IMG/VR virus record: IMGVR_UViG_3300033153_012539
Location: 1 to 26,335 of that record
Direction: 5' to 3' (one strand)
DNA length: 26,335 nucleotides
Origin: a virus
Below the pieces are notes generated by a model, which was given only the letters and a program-made list of their open reading frames with translations, ran no database searches and was not told where the DNA came from. The stretch's first letter is position 1, and every line of letters starts with the position of its first letter. This document shows, in pieces, positions 9,393-17,400 of the stretch. The position numbers were made by a program, and so were the translations under genes.

Positions 9393-10943
9393 CTAAACCT
9401 CTTCTCAAAACTCCATTGTAACACTCATTAAAGATGTTTGACTTTGCTTATTACACTGTCAAACAATTATAACATAATCTCAATGGGTTAATAGAAAATG
9501 TATTTCCTCAGCCGGTTTTGTTAAATTTCTAGTATCGTTAATAGGTATCGCAAAAGTCGCAACTTCTTGTACTTTTGCTAAATCTACTTTCATAGTACCT
9601 GCAACATCATTTTTATAATAAAGTAAAGATGACCCTTGATTTCTTTCCAGTAAAGCTGTTGGATTCAATAAGGCTGTTGGATCTTTGGTTACAAAAACTC
9701 TTAATAAAGACCTCTCATCAAACGCACTACCTATTATTCTAACTAAATGAAAATCCCTAGTTGTATGTCTTCATTTAAAATAAGGCGGTATGTATCAAGA
9801 AATTATTACAGTCTCTCAAGTAGTGTCACATTCAACACTGTCTGCTCAATTTGTAACAGAAACATAATCTAATCTGTCCACATTTCACCCCTCACTAGTT
9901 AAGTCTGCACATCAAATAAAAAGATCAAAATTTTGTCATTCATTGCTTATGTTTTTAGACTCAAATCTGATAGGTAAGGCATGATTTGATATAGATGTTG
10001 TTTTTAATTTTCAAAGATTTTCAAATTTATAAACAAGTTTTTGATTTATAAAAAAGAAATAATCTCACTGACCTCTCCATTGTGCTTGAATATCATACAA
10101 TGCTCAAAATTGTAAATCTGAAATTCAATTTACTAATCAAATATTTCTTAAATTTTGTTCTAGGATTTCTTCCTTGTAATCATCTACAACTACAATTGTA
10201 ACTTCGTCATTTACGGCGAATCCAGCGTCAAAAGTTAAAGTATTTGCAGAATCGTCAATAGTGAAATTTGTGTAATTAGAATATTCAATTCAAGTAGCTA
10301 ATTTCACTCTCGCAAAAACTGCACTTGTTGACAAAATGTCTCAAGTTGTAAATGTGAATACTGTTTGTCAATTTGTCGCAATAATTTCTTGATGTGTACT
10401 TTTTCTTCTAACTGCGTAAAGTTTTGCGTCTTCTGAAAGCTCAAAAAAGATTCAGTTTTCTTCTGTTGCAAGCCCCCACCTTCTAATTCCTCAAAGCGTT
10501 GTTGAATTGGGAATGAATCAAGCGGTAGAAAATAAAATCCCTCTGTTTGGTTGATAACGGGGGTGTCTTTTACCTCTTAAAACTCAAGATTGTCAAATGG
10601 AACTTCAAGAATTTATATTTGCGCCTCATTCTTTTTGCAATACTCTAATTGAGTCTTCAGTCCTACCTTGTTCAACTCAATCATCATCAACAATCCAGTG
10701 TTTCTCTGTAATATCAAAAGTAAACATTCAATGAAATAAAGAAAAATCCTGTACCATTTTTGGTCTTCACCAAGAATCACTTGTAAGTCAGGAAACTACT
10801 CAATTTCATCAAGCTCAAGGCACAGTAATTACAGCTCAATTTTCATCAAGCTGTAACTGTTTAGTTTTTCAATCGTATGCTCAAAGAGCTGACCTATTTT
10901 GAAACTGATCCTCTAAAGATTTTTCTCAGAATATTTTTCACAT
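9393..10943 (-). CDS. Large probable virion protein, unrecognised family
   Basis: 516 residues from ATG 10943, one base after the stop of the coiled-coil gene. It starts with a charged segment and is otherwise beta-rich with many Asn, Thr and Gly. Notable blocks are EQGRTEDSIRVLQKEGGANI, RGKRHPRYQPNRGILFSTAG, RRWGLATEENGIFFELSEDA, AVRRSTHQEI, GALYDIQAQWRGQYDFFFIN and NHALPIRFESKN followed by FIGCADLTSEGG. This order of blocks (R-x-Q-x-N...F-S-x-A, R-x-G-x-x-x-x-x-N-G-x-F-F, W-x-G-Q-Y, L-P-I-R-x-E) is one I associate with phage structural proteins of unassigned role encoded near capsid genes, perhaps head fibres or decorations. No signal peptide or enzyme motif is visible. Function is inferred from position only. 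Confidence 0.8.
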
Positions 10944-10944
10944 T

Positions 10945-11790
10945 TTAGATTTTGTTAAATTCTTCCTCCATGGAATCTAGCTCAGCTTTTACCTCTTGAT
11001 CTTCGTTTTCAGATTGTTTTTTTAAATATTCAAAATCTGCTTTTTCTTGTTTTAATTTTTGTCTTTCAATTTCATTTTCTTTTTTAATCAAAGAAGCTTC
11101 TTTTAATTCTTTTTGTACTTGGTTTTCTAGTTCTTTCAAATCTTTTTCTTTTTCTAACAAGTCGTCTGATTTTTCAGAAAGTCTTTTTGATTTTCAAACA
11201 AATTTAGCTTTAGAAGCTTTTAAATCTTTAACCTCTTTTTTAAGTGTCTTAATTTCAGCTTCCTCAATTTTTAAATCTGCACGCTTTTTGTCAATTTTAT
11301 TTGAAACAATTTCTAAATTTGATTTTTCTAATTCAAAATCCCCTTTCTCTTTTTCAAGAGCTTCACAGCCTTCGTTTAGAGTGGTTTTTTCTGTTTCTAA
11401 GTCTTCTAGCTTCAAGTCAGCTTCATCAATCTTCTTAGAGGCTATTTTGTGCCTTTTGTCTGCTCAAGCAATCAATCAATCTAGTTTAATAGATTTTTTG
11501 TTACATTCAGCAAGTTTTACACTGTAATTTTTCTTCTCAGACATTGCCAATTCTTTTAATCATTGAATGCTAGCCTTTCATTTTTTATTAGAATCTTCAA
11601 AATCTTCAACTTTTTTTTCAAAGTCGTCATCAAGAGTTTTAATTCTTCACTCCCAAACTCCTTGTAAGATTTCTCATTTTTTTCTGTACTGTTTTTCTAA
11701 CTTAAAAAATTCAGCATCAGCTAGAGTTTTTACCTCTAGCTTTACTAAATCTTCTATTTCTTGTTGTGTTTTATTTTTAATATCAATCAT
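10945..11790 (-). CDS. Long coiled-coil protein, unknown
   Basis: 281 residues from ATG 11790. From about residue 90 to the end it is a nearly unbroken Lys/Glu/Leu coiled coil (for example LEDLETEKTTLNEGCEALEK and KDLKELENQVQKELKEASLI), with very few Gly or Pro. The N-terminal 90 residues are helical with VWEGRIKTLDDDFEKKVEDF. It lies two genes after the capsid gene and one base before the large virion protein. A structural rod (for example a fibre stalk or a partner of the following protein) is plausible. The alternative, a second scaffold, is less likely because a scaffold already precedes the capsid gene. Confidence 0.8.
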
Positions 11791-11834
11791 TTTAATATTT
11801 TAACTTTTTAATAAGTCCGATTATTTTTTAGCTT

Positions 11835-12206
11835 TTACGCTTCTTTTGCAAGTTCTTTGTCAACTTTAGCAACTAAGTTTTCAAGTTTGATATTTTCGTT
11901 TGCTGGTTTTTCAAATACTTCTAAGTGTAACGCACAGTATTCTTCAAATTTTTCTTGCTCTCCTGGTGTTCTTTCTCAAGTCTTAGGTGCGTCTACTTTG
12001 TCAGCCCCTTTGTTTTTGTCAGACACTTTTGTTTCTGTTTTCTCAGTTCAAGTTTTTTTAGCAGGCTTTTGTTCTTTTGATCCTTCAATTTCTTGGAATC
12101 ATCTAGCAATAAAAAATGCTTTTCTTTCTTCTGTTTCAACTGTAACCAGACCCATAAATCTAACTCCGTTAAATACCCTTTTTTGTTTGTTTTGTAGTGT
12201 AAACAT
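11835..12206 (-). CDS. Small capsid-proximal protein, unknown
   Basis: 123 residues from ATG 12206. It has a short beta-like N-terminus (MFTLQNKQKRVFNGVRFMGL, then AFFIARGFQEIEG), a disordered Lys/Thr/Glu linker (about residues 44-83) and a helical acidic end (QEKFEEYCALHLEVFEKP onward). The N-terminal fold resembles the small domain seen in minor phage proteins encoded after capsids ('F-x-G-x-x-F-x-x-x...F-x-x-x-G-F/Y'). It could be a connector-like or decoration protein. It is separated from the capsid stop by a 73-base spacer with a stable hairpin. Confidence 0.75.
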
Positions 12207-12241
12207 AGCTTTTTAGTTAGTTGTTAATGTTTTAATTGAGA

Positions 12242-12260
12242 GGAGGAGGCTAGCTCCTCC
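12242..12260 (-). other. Stable GC hairpin without T-tract after capsid gene
   Basis: Minus-strand GGAGGAG-CTAGC-CTCCTCC is a perfect 7-bp stem with a five-base loop, 20 bases after the capsid stop codon. The bases after it (TCTCAATTAAAAC) contain no T run, so it is not a standard intrinsic terminator. It may protect the capsid mRNA 3' end, be a processing site or act as a weak pause. It is among the most GC-rich stretches in an AT-rich window. Confidence 0.7.
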
Positions 12261-12279
12261 GCTCTATGAAACATCAAGA

Positions 12280-13464
12280 TTATTTTACTTCTAAATTAGT
12301 AATTAGTCAAAGTGCGTCAACATTTTCAACTTGGAAATCCATTCTCGCAGACATTACGAAAAGTGTTCATCTAAGTTGTGCTTTTCTTTCTCTTTCGATT
12401 GTGATGTCTTTGTAAACACCCCAGATGATATTTTTCTTTGGAGTCCAAAGGATGTCAGCTCAATCAAAAGTAACTTCTTGAACAGCAGATCAAGAGGCTT
12501 GATCGTATAAAAGTGCTGTGTCGATTGTTACAGAAACTCAAGCAGAAACTGCTGTAATTGTTCAGTATTCAGTCATTCAAGCGTCAGCATTTGTAATGCT
12601 AATTCATTCTCAAACTACAAGTCCAGTTGTAGCAGTTACTGGAATAACAGTGTCTCAAGCAGAAGCTGTGTCATCCATAGTTGTAGAAGCTCAAGCTCCG
12701 TCAACTACTGGTCTTTCAGTTCTCATAAGAGGAGCAAGAGTGAAAGCAACACCTGCGTATCTGTTTCTATTTTCTGCCCCTTTGTCTGTTGTAGTTGCAG
12801 TGTTGTAAAGATCTTCGTAATCCATTTGAATATCATTTGGAACATAAAGACCGTCAAGTTCTGCTCTGAACTTAGTAGGGAAAGATTTGTAAAGCTTTGT
12901 AAACTTAGCTCTTTCAATAAATCTATCAGAGAAAAGACCAGTATCAGAAGCATCTACAACAACTCAACCATTTTCGGCTCTAGTTACTGCTCAAGTAAAC
13001 ATTCAGTAAAGATTTACAGCGTCAGTAATTGTGGCTACTGGTTTTGCGTAAAGAGAAACTTGTTCAAGTTGGTTAGCAGATTTTTTTCAAATCATTTGTA
13101 GTAAGTGATTTGTAAACGCCGCACCTTCGATGTTGTCTTGTAATTCGTCGTCAAAGACCATTACTTCAGCAAGAACTTCTTGTGCAATAAGTTGGATTTT
13201 AGATCCAGTTGCTTCAACTCTTTTTGAAGCGTCAAGTGCAACTCAATGAACTGCAGGGTGGAAAATTTCATCTCAGATGTTAATTTTCGCAATGTTTTCA
13301 ATTGGTAATTGCATTCTTGCAATTCTCGAATTTCAAAGCACAACTGATTCATCTTTGATGTAATCAATGAATTTGTCAGCTTGTTTTGTGTTTAGGTGAA
13401 CTAAGTCAGATGCTCAAGTTCACGAGTCAAAGGCTTTTTCAATTTTTTTATTTATTTCACTCAT
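12280..13464 (-). CDS. Major capsid protein (HK97 fold)
   Basis: 394 residues from ATG 13464. It follows protease and scaffold genes, as in HK97-fold head operons. An N-terminal arm leads to strands such as IFHPAVHGVALDASKRVEAT (E-loop region), then a long helix with FTNHLLQMIGKKSANQLEQV (spine helix) and the P-domain. The C-terminal A-domain strand KNIIWGVYKDITIERERKAQ and final RGTLFVMSARMDFQVENVDA, ending in LEVK, are typical. Residues about 255-325 form a Gly/Thr/Ala-rich beta insert (TASAGDTVIPVTATTGLVVG onward) that is extra to the core fold. The AT palindrome lies 37 bases upstream of the ATG, and a stable hairpin follows the stop. Confidence 0.93.
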
Positions 13465-13500
13465 TTGGTTAAAATTAAAATTAGTATTAAAGTGTTTTTC

Positions 13501-13522
13501 TTTTTAATAAATTTATTAAAAA
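13501..13522. repeat. AT palindrome copy 2 (perfect 22-bp inverted repeat)
   Basis: TTTTTAATAAA followed by its exact reverse complement; extended by one C/G pair at each end (13500-13523) it is a 24-bp perfect palindrome. It lies in the 81-base gap between scaffold stop and capsid ATG, 37 bases upstream of the latter. It shares 20 of 22 positions exactly with the copies at 7278 and 20394. Confidence 0.7.
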
Positions 13523-13545
13523 GGTTTAGGAAGTTTTTTTAAACT

Positions 13546-13995
13546 TTATCTTCCAAGTAAAGCGTTTCAAATTTCTTCGTCTGCTTTATCCTCAGCAACT
13601 TGTTTTGCAACTGGCTCTTGAGGTTGTGCAGATCATTTAGAAGCTTTTTCAACTACTACAAGTCTTTCAACCAAACCTTCGTTTGTTTCAGTAAGCTTAG
13701 TAATTAGTGTTTGAGCTTCTTTAAATTGTTCAAGAAGTTCTGTTAAATCATCAGCGTTTGCGAAAAGTTCAGCGTATTTTTTAATACGTGCTTTTTCTTT
13801 TTCCGCTTCGTCTTCTTGAGCTTTCTTTTCTAGCTCTTCTTTTTCTTCTTCGTCTTTTTCAAGTGATTTTTCCAAAGCAGAGATTTCTTCTGAGTGTTCC
13901 TCAAGAGATTTAACTAATGCTTCAAATTCTTCATTTTTCAAAAGTTCAGAAGCTTTGGCAATAAATGCCTTTTGGTTTTCTAAAAATTTTTTCAT
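13546..13995 (-). CDS. Scaffolding protein
   Basis: 149 residues from ATG 13995. Apart from GLVERL and two residues near the end it is a helical, strongly charged protein: LKNEEFEALVKSLEEHSEEI then SLEKDEEEKEELEKKAQEDE, and a second coil DDLTELLEQFKEAQTLITKL. The C-terminus is a flexible stretch (SAQPQEPVAKQVAEDKADEE) followed by a short hydrophobic end, IGNALLGR, which could be the capsid-binding tip. Length, charge and place immediately before the major capsid gene, after the protease, are those of tailed-phage scaffolds. It contains few UGA codons because it contains few glycines. Confidence 0.8.
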
Positions 13996-14060
13996 TGGAA
14001 AATATTTAGGGTTAATAAAATTTAGCTTTTCGCTACTTTGGCAGGAAGCTTGTAAGCTTG

Positions 14061-14105
14061 TTACAAGGGGATAGGAAAGCCTGTAACCTATCTTGTCCCC
14101 TGTAA
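14061..14105 (-). other. Complex hairpin between protease partner gene and scaffold
   Basis: In the 122-base spacer upstream of the scaffold gene, TTACA/TGTAA plus GGGG/CCCC pair at the outside and ATAGG/CCTAT inside, with a five-base internal bulge and an 11-base loop that repeats the CTGTAA sequence. A tandem AAGCTT-GT-AAGCTT (14046-14059) lies right beside it. There is no T-tract, so it is not a normal terminator. It would be transcribed as the leader of the scaffold-capsid mRNA. Confidence 0.6.
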
Positions 14106-14117
14106 GAAACCTAAAAA

Positions 14118-14300
14118 CTATTTTGTAAGTTTTTCTAGTCTTTCTTTTTGTTCTTTTGACAATTTGCTTTTCTTGAAAAATTTAAACAGTCTAAAAGTTG
14201 CACCTTCAACGGCTGGTGCATTTTCTTTGCTAAGAATGCTTATTTTATCCACTACGACGCTTGATATTTCTTTAGCCATTTTAAATAAATTAAATTTCAT
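14118..14300 (-). CDS. Small protein overlapping the prohead protease, possible C-terminal protease piece
   Basis: 60 residues from ATG 14300, overlapping the protease 3' end by 11 bases in the +1 frame; an internal ATG at 14279 gives a 53-residue form. The segment KEISSVVVDKISILSKENAP then AVEGATFRLFKFFKK resembles the 'x-E-I-S-x-V-x-x-x-A-x-N-x-x-x-F-x-L-x-K' end found in many XkdF-like and other prohead proteases, so it may be that domain encoded separately. An in-frame TAG two codons before the ATG rules out a simple upstream extension. The last 15 residues are basic and helical. Confidence 0.7.
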   Translation of the reverse strand: MKFNLFKMAKEISSVVVDKISILSKENAPAVEGATFRLFKFFKKSKLSKEQKERLEKLTK

Positions 14301-14661
14301 TTGCTACCCCCCAACCTTCCATTGAAACAGCTGTAAAATTTCACTTTAAAGCTTCTTTGTAAATTGCTTCTGGTAACTGTATTCAAACCAACCAAGAGCC
14401 TTTTACAATAATGTTTCAATCTCAAAAATTTAAATCTACTGGGGCAATAAAACTTTCTACGAATTTAGCGTCCTCAATGTCTGTCCCATCTTCGTGATCA
14501 ATATTAACAGATTTTTTTTCTAAATTTAAAATAAATTCGTAAGCTGTTTTTTGGATTTCATCGGCTGTAATTAAATCTCAATTTTTGTCTACCAAGTCTG
14601 GCGTAAGAACTGGTACAATAATTGTGTTTGTAATTGCCGACTTAAAAAATTTTGTTTTCAC
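14290..14661 (-). CDS. Prohead maturation protease, XkdF-like (Peptidase S78_2 type)
   Basis: 123 residues. The only likely start is GTG 14661, three codons after an in-frame TAA. The protein shows the XkdF-like pattern in order: IIVPVLTPDLVDKNGDLITA (V-x-x-P-D-x-V-D-x-x-G-D), then a helix, then NIDHEDG with the catalytic-type His, FVESFIAPVD, KGSWLVGIQLP (K-G-[ST]-W-x-x-G) and AVSMEG with the candidate nucleophile Ser. It would cleave scaffold and capsid during head maturation. It begins 34 bases downstream of a terminator, so it may have its own promoter. It ends right after the Ser motif, shorter than usual for the family, with the following small gene overlapping it. Confidence 0.82.
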
Positions 14662-14695
14662 AAATAAATCTTATCAAAGTTTTTTTATATGTCAA

Positions 14696-14727
14696 AAAAA
14701 ACCCCTGCTTAGTCAAAGGGGTTTTTT
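14696..14727. terminator. Bidirectional Rho-independent terminator
   Basis: AAAAAACCCC pairs with GGGGTTTTTT around a 12-base loop; T runs occur on both strands. For minus-strand transcription it lies 17 bases after the stop of the 109-residue gene and upstream of the protease GTG, so it insulates that gene from the protease-scaffold-capsid transcript. Confidence 0.88.
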
Positions 14728-14743
14728 GTTGTTGTGTGTTTTT

Positions 14744-15073
14744 TTATCTAAAACAATTATCTCTTAATTGCCAAAATAAAGATTTTCTGGCATTAATTAT
14801 TTTTTCCTCTCCTCAAAATCATTCAAGAAGCGTACAAATTACGCCAGATAAATGTTTTTCTCTTAAAATAGAAATATATATCACTGCTTGCCCCCACTCT
14901 TTTTCCGTTAATTCTATTTCCTTCTGACTATTTTCCTCTATTCCTCACATTTTTTCTTCGTAAAAATAAGACCTGTAAAAATCTTCGTTGTATTTTTGTT
15001 TTAAAAATACTTTTTTATCTTGGTATTCCATTAAGTACCCTCCGTCCGCTCTAAATCATTTAATGTTTGACAT
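14744..15073 (-). CDS. Single-gene cassette (moron-like), unknown function
   Basis: 109 residues from ATG 15073. Terminator-type hairpins lie on both sides (15136-15162 upstream, 14696-14727 downstream), and it interrupts the usual order minor head protein - protease. The protein reads as a small soluble fold: FRADGGYLMEYQDKKVFLKQ at the start, an acidic middle (KMGGIEENSQKEIELTEKEW), and a helical end with AVIYISILREKHLSGVICTL. No signal peptide or membrane segment. I do not recognise the family. Independent transcription units inserted in structural modules are commonly host-directed 'morons' (for example exclusion or anti-defence factors); that role is inference. Confidence 0.8.
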
Positions 15074-15135
15074 AAACTTTACTGTTAATTAATACTAAAA
15101 CTGTGACTAAGCAATTTAATTTTATATAATTTAAA

Positions 15136-15162
15136 AAAACTAGCAAATATTTTACTAGTTTT
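15136..15162 (-). terminator. AT-rich terminator-like hairpin after minor head gene
   Basis: Minus-strand AAAACTAG and CTAGTTTT form a perfect 8-bp stem with an 11-base loop, followed by further T residues (seven T in all). It lies 75 bases after the stop of the minor head gene and 62 bases before the ATG of the cassette gene. The stem has only four G or C bases in total on its two arms' core, so efficiency is uncertain. The rest of the 164-base gap (15074-15237) is AT-rich; a TTGCTT element at 15109-15114 could be part of a promoter, but no convincing -10 box stands out. Confidence 0.55.
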
Positions 15163-15237
15163 AAGAGGTAAGCCAAAACCTTGCTAAATTCATAAACTAA
15201 ATATGAAATCAGCAATTAAATATTAATAATTATTTTT

Positions 15238-16017
15238 TTATTGTAAAGCGAGAGCGGTTTCACTCTTGTATTTTGTGAAACATCTACATCAAGGAAATCT
15301 AAGAGGTCTGTCGTCTCAAGATGAGAAAGGCTGTTCTATTTTAATAAATCAGTCACTAGAATTTTTATGACAAAGTGCTGTAACAAGTCAATCTCATTGA
15401 GTAACCCATTTTTTTAACATTTGATTTCAAGACCTTTGAGAGTAATCCTCAGCCTGCTTTATTTTTCAAACCTCGTAAGCATTTCCAATTTCATTTACTG
15501 CAATAAATTTTGCCCTAGTTTTAGAAAAAGAAGCAAATTTTTTATTTATCAGTTTTGCAACTTGGTTAAAATCTAGGCCCTCCTCTAAACTGTCTACAAT
15601 TATCTTATTTACTTGCTTTCTTGTTGTTTCGTCAATCTTGGTAATCATTTCTCCGGCCCTATCTTTTGCATATTGAACCGCTATTAAATCAGAAACTCAA
15701 AAGTCTGCTCAGATACTTAAATCTTTTAAAAATTGTTGTGCCCCTCTTGTTGCAGTGGCTCAAACTGTTGCAATAAAAATCTTTTCTAATTCTTTTCTAG
15801 CTTTTTCTAACTCCTCCTCAGTCACTGGGCTGTCTCATTCTGCTTTATTTATTTCTGTAAAATTCATTTGCTCCGCAAGCTCTGTTAAAACAAAGCCTTT
15901 TTGCACCTTAAAATAAGCTCTGTAAGCTTTCGTAAGGTCAATGACTGCTTGAGACGATCAAGGTCTAACAGCCTTTGAAATATGGATCATAAATTTTTCT
16001 AATAAATTTAGGCTCAT
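15238..16017 (-). CDS. Minor head protein (SPP1 gp7 / Mu F-like)
   Basis: 259 residues from ATG 16017, one base after the portal stop. The C-terminal domain carries the family signature: ARAKFIAVNEIGNAYEVGKI (R-x-x-x-I-A-x-x-E), KKWVTQGDGLVTALCHKNSS (K-x-W-x-x-x-x-D-x-x-V-x-x-x-C/H), then EQPFSSGDDRPLRFPGCRC, the F-P-x-C-R-C end. The Gly of FPGCRC and of TQGDG are UGA. The N-terminal part is helical and Lys/Glu-rich. These proteins attach to the portal inside the procapsid and may be ejected with DNA. Length is normal. Confidence 0.9.
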
Positions 16018-16018
16018 T

Positions 16019-17347
16019 TTAAATTTTTAAATCGTCAATTTCATTTTTTAAAATCATAACTTTTTCTATAGCTGTTAAATCCTCTTTGTTGGTTTCTTTT
16101 ACGCTTAACTCGTCTCAACCTTCTATTTCGTCTAAATCGTACTCTGACTCATTTCTAGCCTCGTTTGCTGTGATAATTCAAGCGCTAACCATTGAAACTA
16201 AAATTTTAGCTTCTTCAAACACATCTTTTGTGTCAGTTCTTGTAAAGAAAATTTCAACATTTTCTCAGTAAGATTCTGCTAATTCATTTAATTGATCTTC
16301 AAACATTTCTTGAAAAGGATCTATTGTAAAATTATAAAAATTTTCCTTAGCACTTTGCGAAGTAGATTTATTTGAATTATCCGAGTAAAGAATATCGTAA
16401 GGAATTTCAAGGTCGACTAAAATATCCTGCCTCAGTTCTTGCCTCATTGCATTAAACTGAGAAGCGTCTAAATCACTGTCTAAACCTATTTCTCAAATAT
16501 CTCAAGAAATCATAATTGAATTAAAGGCATTTTTTAACCCTTGAGCTTTTTGTTCGTAAAGAGTTTTAATTAAAGCCTTGTCTCCTGTAGTCATTTTTCA
16601 AGATTTATCATAAAGGATTTTAGCTTTCATTGTTCCTTTTTCAAAAAACTTAATAAAATATTGGTCTATCGAAGAAAGCAAAATTAATTGGTCAATACAA
16701 CTCTCAATTTTTGATTTTCAATAATAAGCTGTGTCAATATTTGCCTCTTTAATTAAAATTACATCATTTAAAGCTGGATTTCTTCAAGTTCTTTTTCTTC
16801 CTGTTCAATCGTCTGTAGACACAAGCTCTTGAGCGTTTGCACTAGTTTTTTCGTAAAACTCTTCTTTTTCTATCCTTAGCTCTTCATTTGGCTCATAAAT
16901 ATTAAAATAAGCTTCCTCGGCTCAAACTTTTTGAACTGCTCCCTCTCATCAAGGTAGAAGTCTAATTGTATCTGTAATCATTGGTAAAATTTCAATGATT
17001 TCTCATTTACCATTTTTAATTAATTCAAACCAAGCATTTCAATTTGTATAAATATTTTTTACTCAGTAAGTTACCATTTTCCTTTTTATTTTTTGGAAAA
17101 TTTTTAATTGGTCGTCGCTTAATTGTTCAGAAGTTACTTTAGTATTAACTCCTCAAACCACTTTTTTCATTGATCAATTTACAATAAAAGAACTATTTGC
17201 AACTAGTCAAAGCTTTTGTGGACTAACTGGATATTCAATTACATCAACAGAAAAACCAGTTTCCTCAGTTACTTGTTTTGAATTTTTGTTAAAGTCTGAC
17301 GCTTTAGAAATAACTTGAACAGCTGAAACTTCTTTTTTATTTTTCAT
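16019..17347 (-). CDS. Portal protein (HK97/PBSX-type)
   Basis: 442 residues from ATG 17347, between large terminase and minor head protein. Typical portal features: N-terminal SFIVNGSMKKVVGGV, YGVKNIYTNGNAWFELIKNG (the G-N-A-[WY]-x-E strand) and EIIEILPMITDTIRLLP, then a central domain leading to a long helical region with YYGKSKIESCIDQLILLSSI and DQYFIKFFEKGT (the 'Y-G-x-S-x-x-x-x' and 'F-x-x-G' blocks), FNSIMISGDIGE, RQELRQDILVDLEIPYDILY, and TIDPFQEMFEDQLNEL. The C-terminus is acidic and helical. It forms the dodecameric DNA gate and terminase dock. A 53-base gap separates it from the terminase stop. Confidence 0.95.
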
Positions 17348-17400
17348 AAGATTTTTTTGATTACAGATTAATTGTACTTTTAAGGTTTACCTTGTCAAAA

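Noticed and set aside
12518-12808. Plus-strand open frame of 96 codons
   Set aside because: It is antisense to the capsid gene; its Val/Ser/Thr-rich product is the complement of real capsid codons. All plus-strand frames checked are shadows of this kind.
14046-14059. Tandem AAGCTT repeat as a CRISPR or attachment site
   Set aside because: Only two 6-base copies two bases apart; there are no spacers and no wider repeat.
15074-15135. Promoter for the terminator-flanked gene
   Set aside because: TTGCTT at 15109-15114 is a possible -35 but no well-spaced -10 stands out in the AT-rich background; not listed as a feature.
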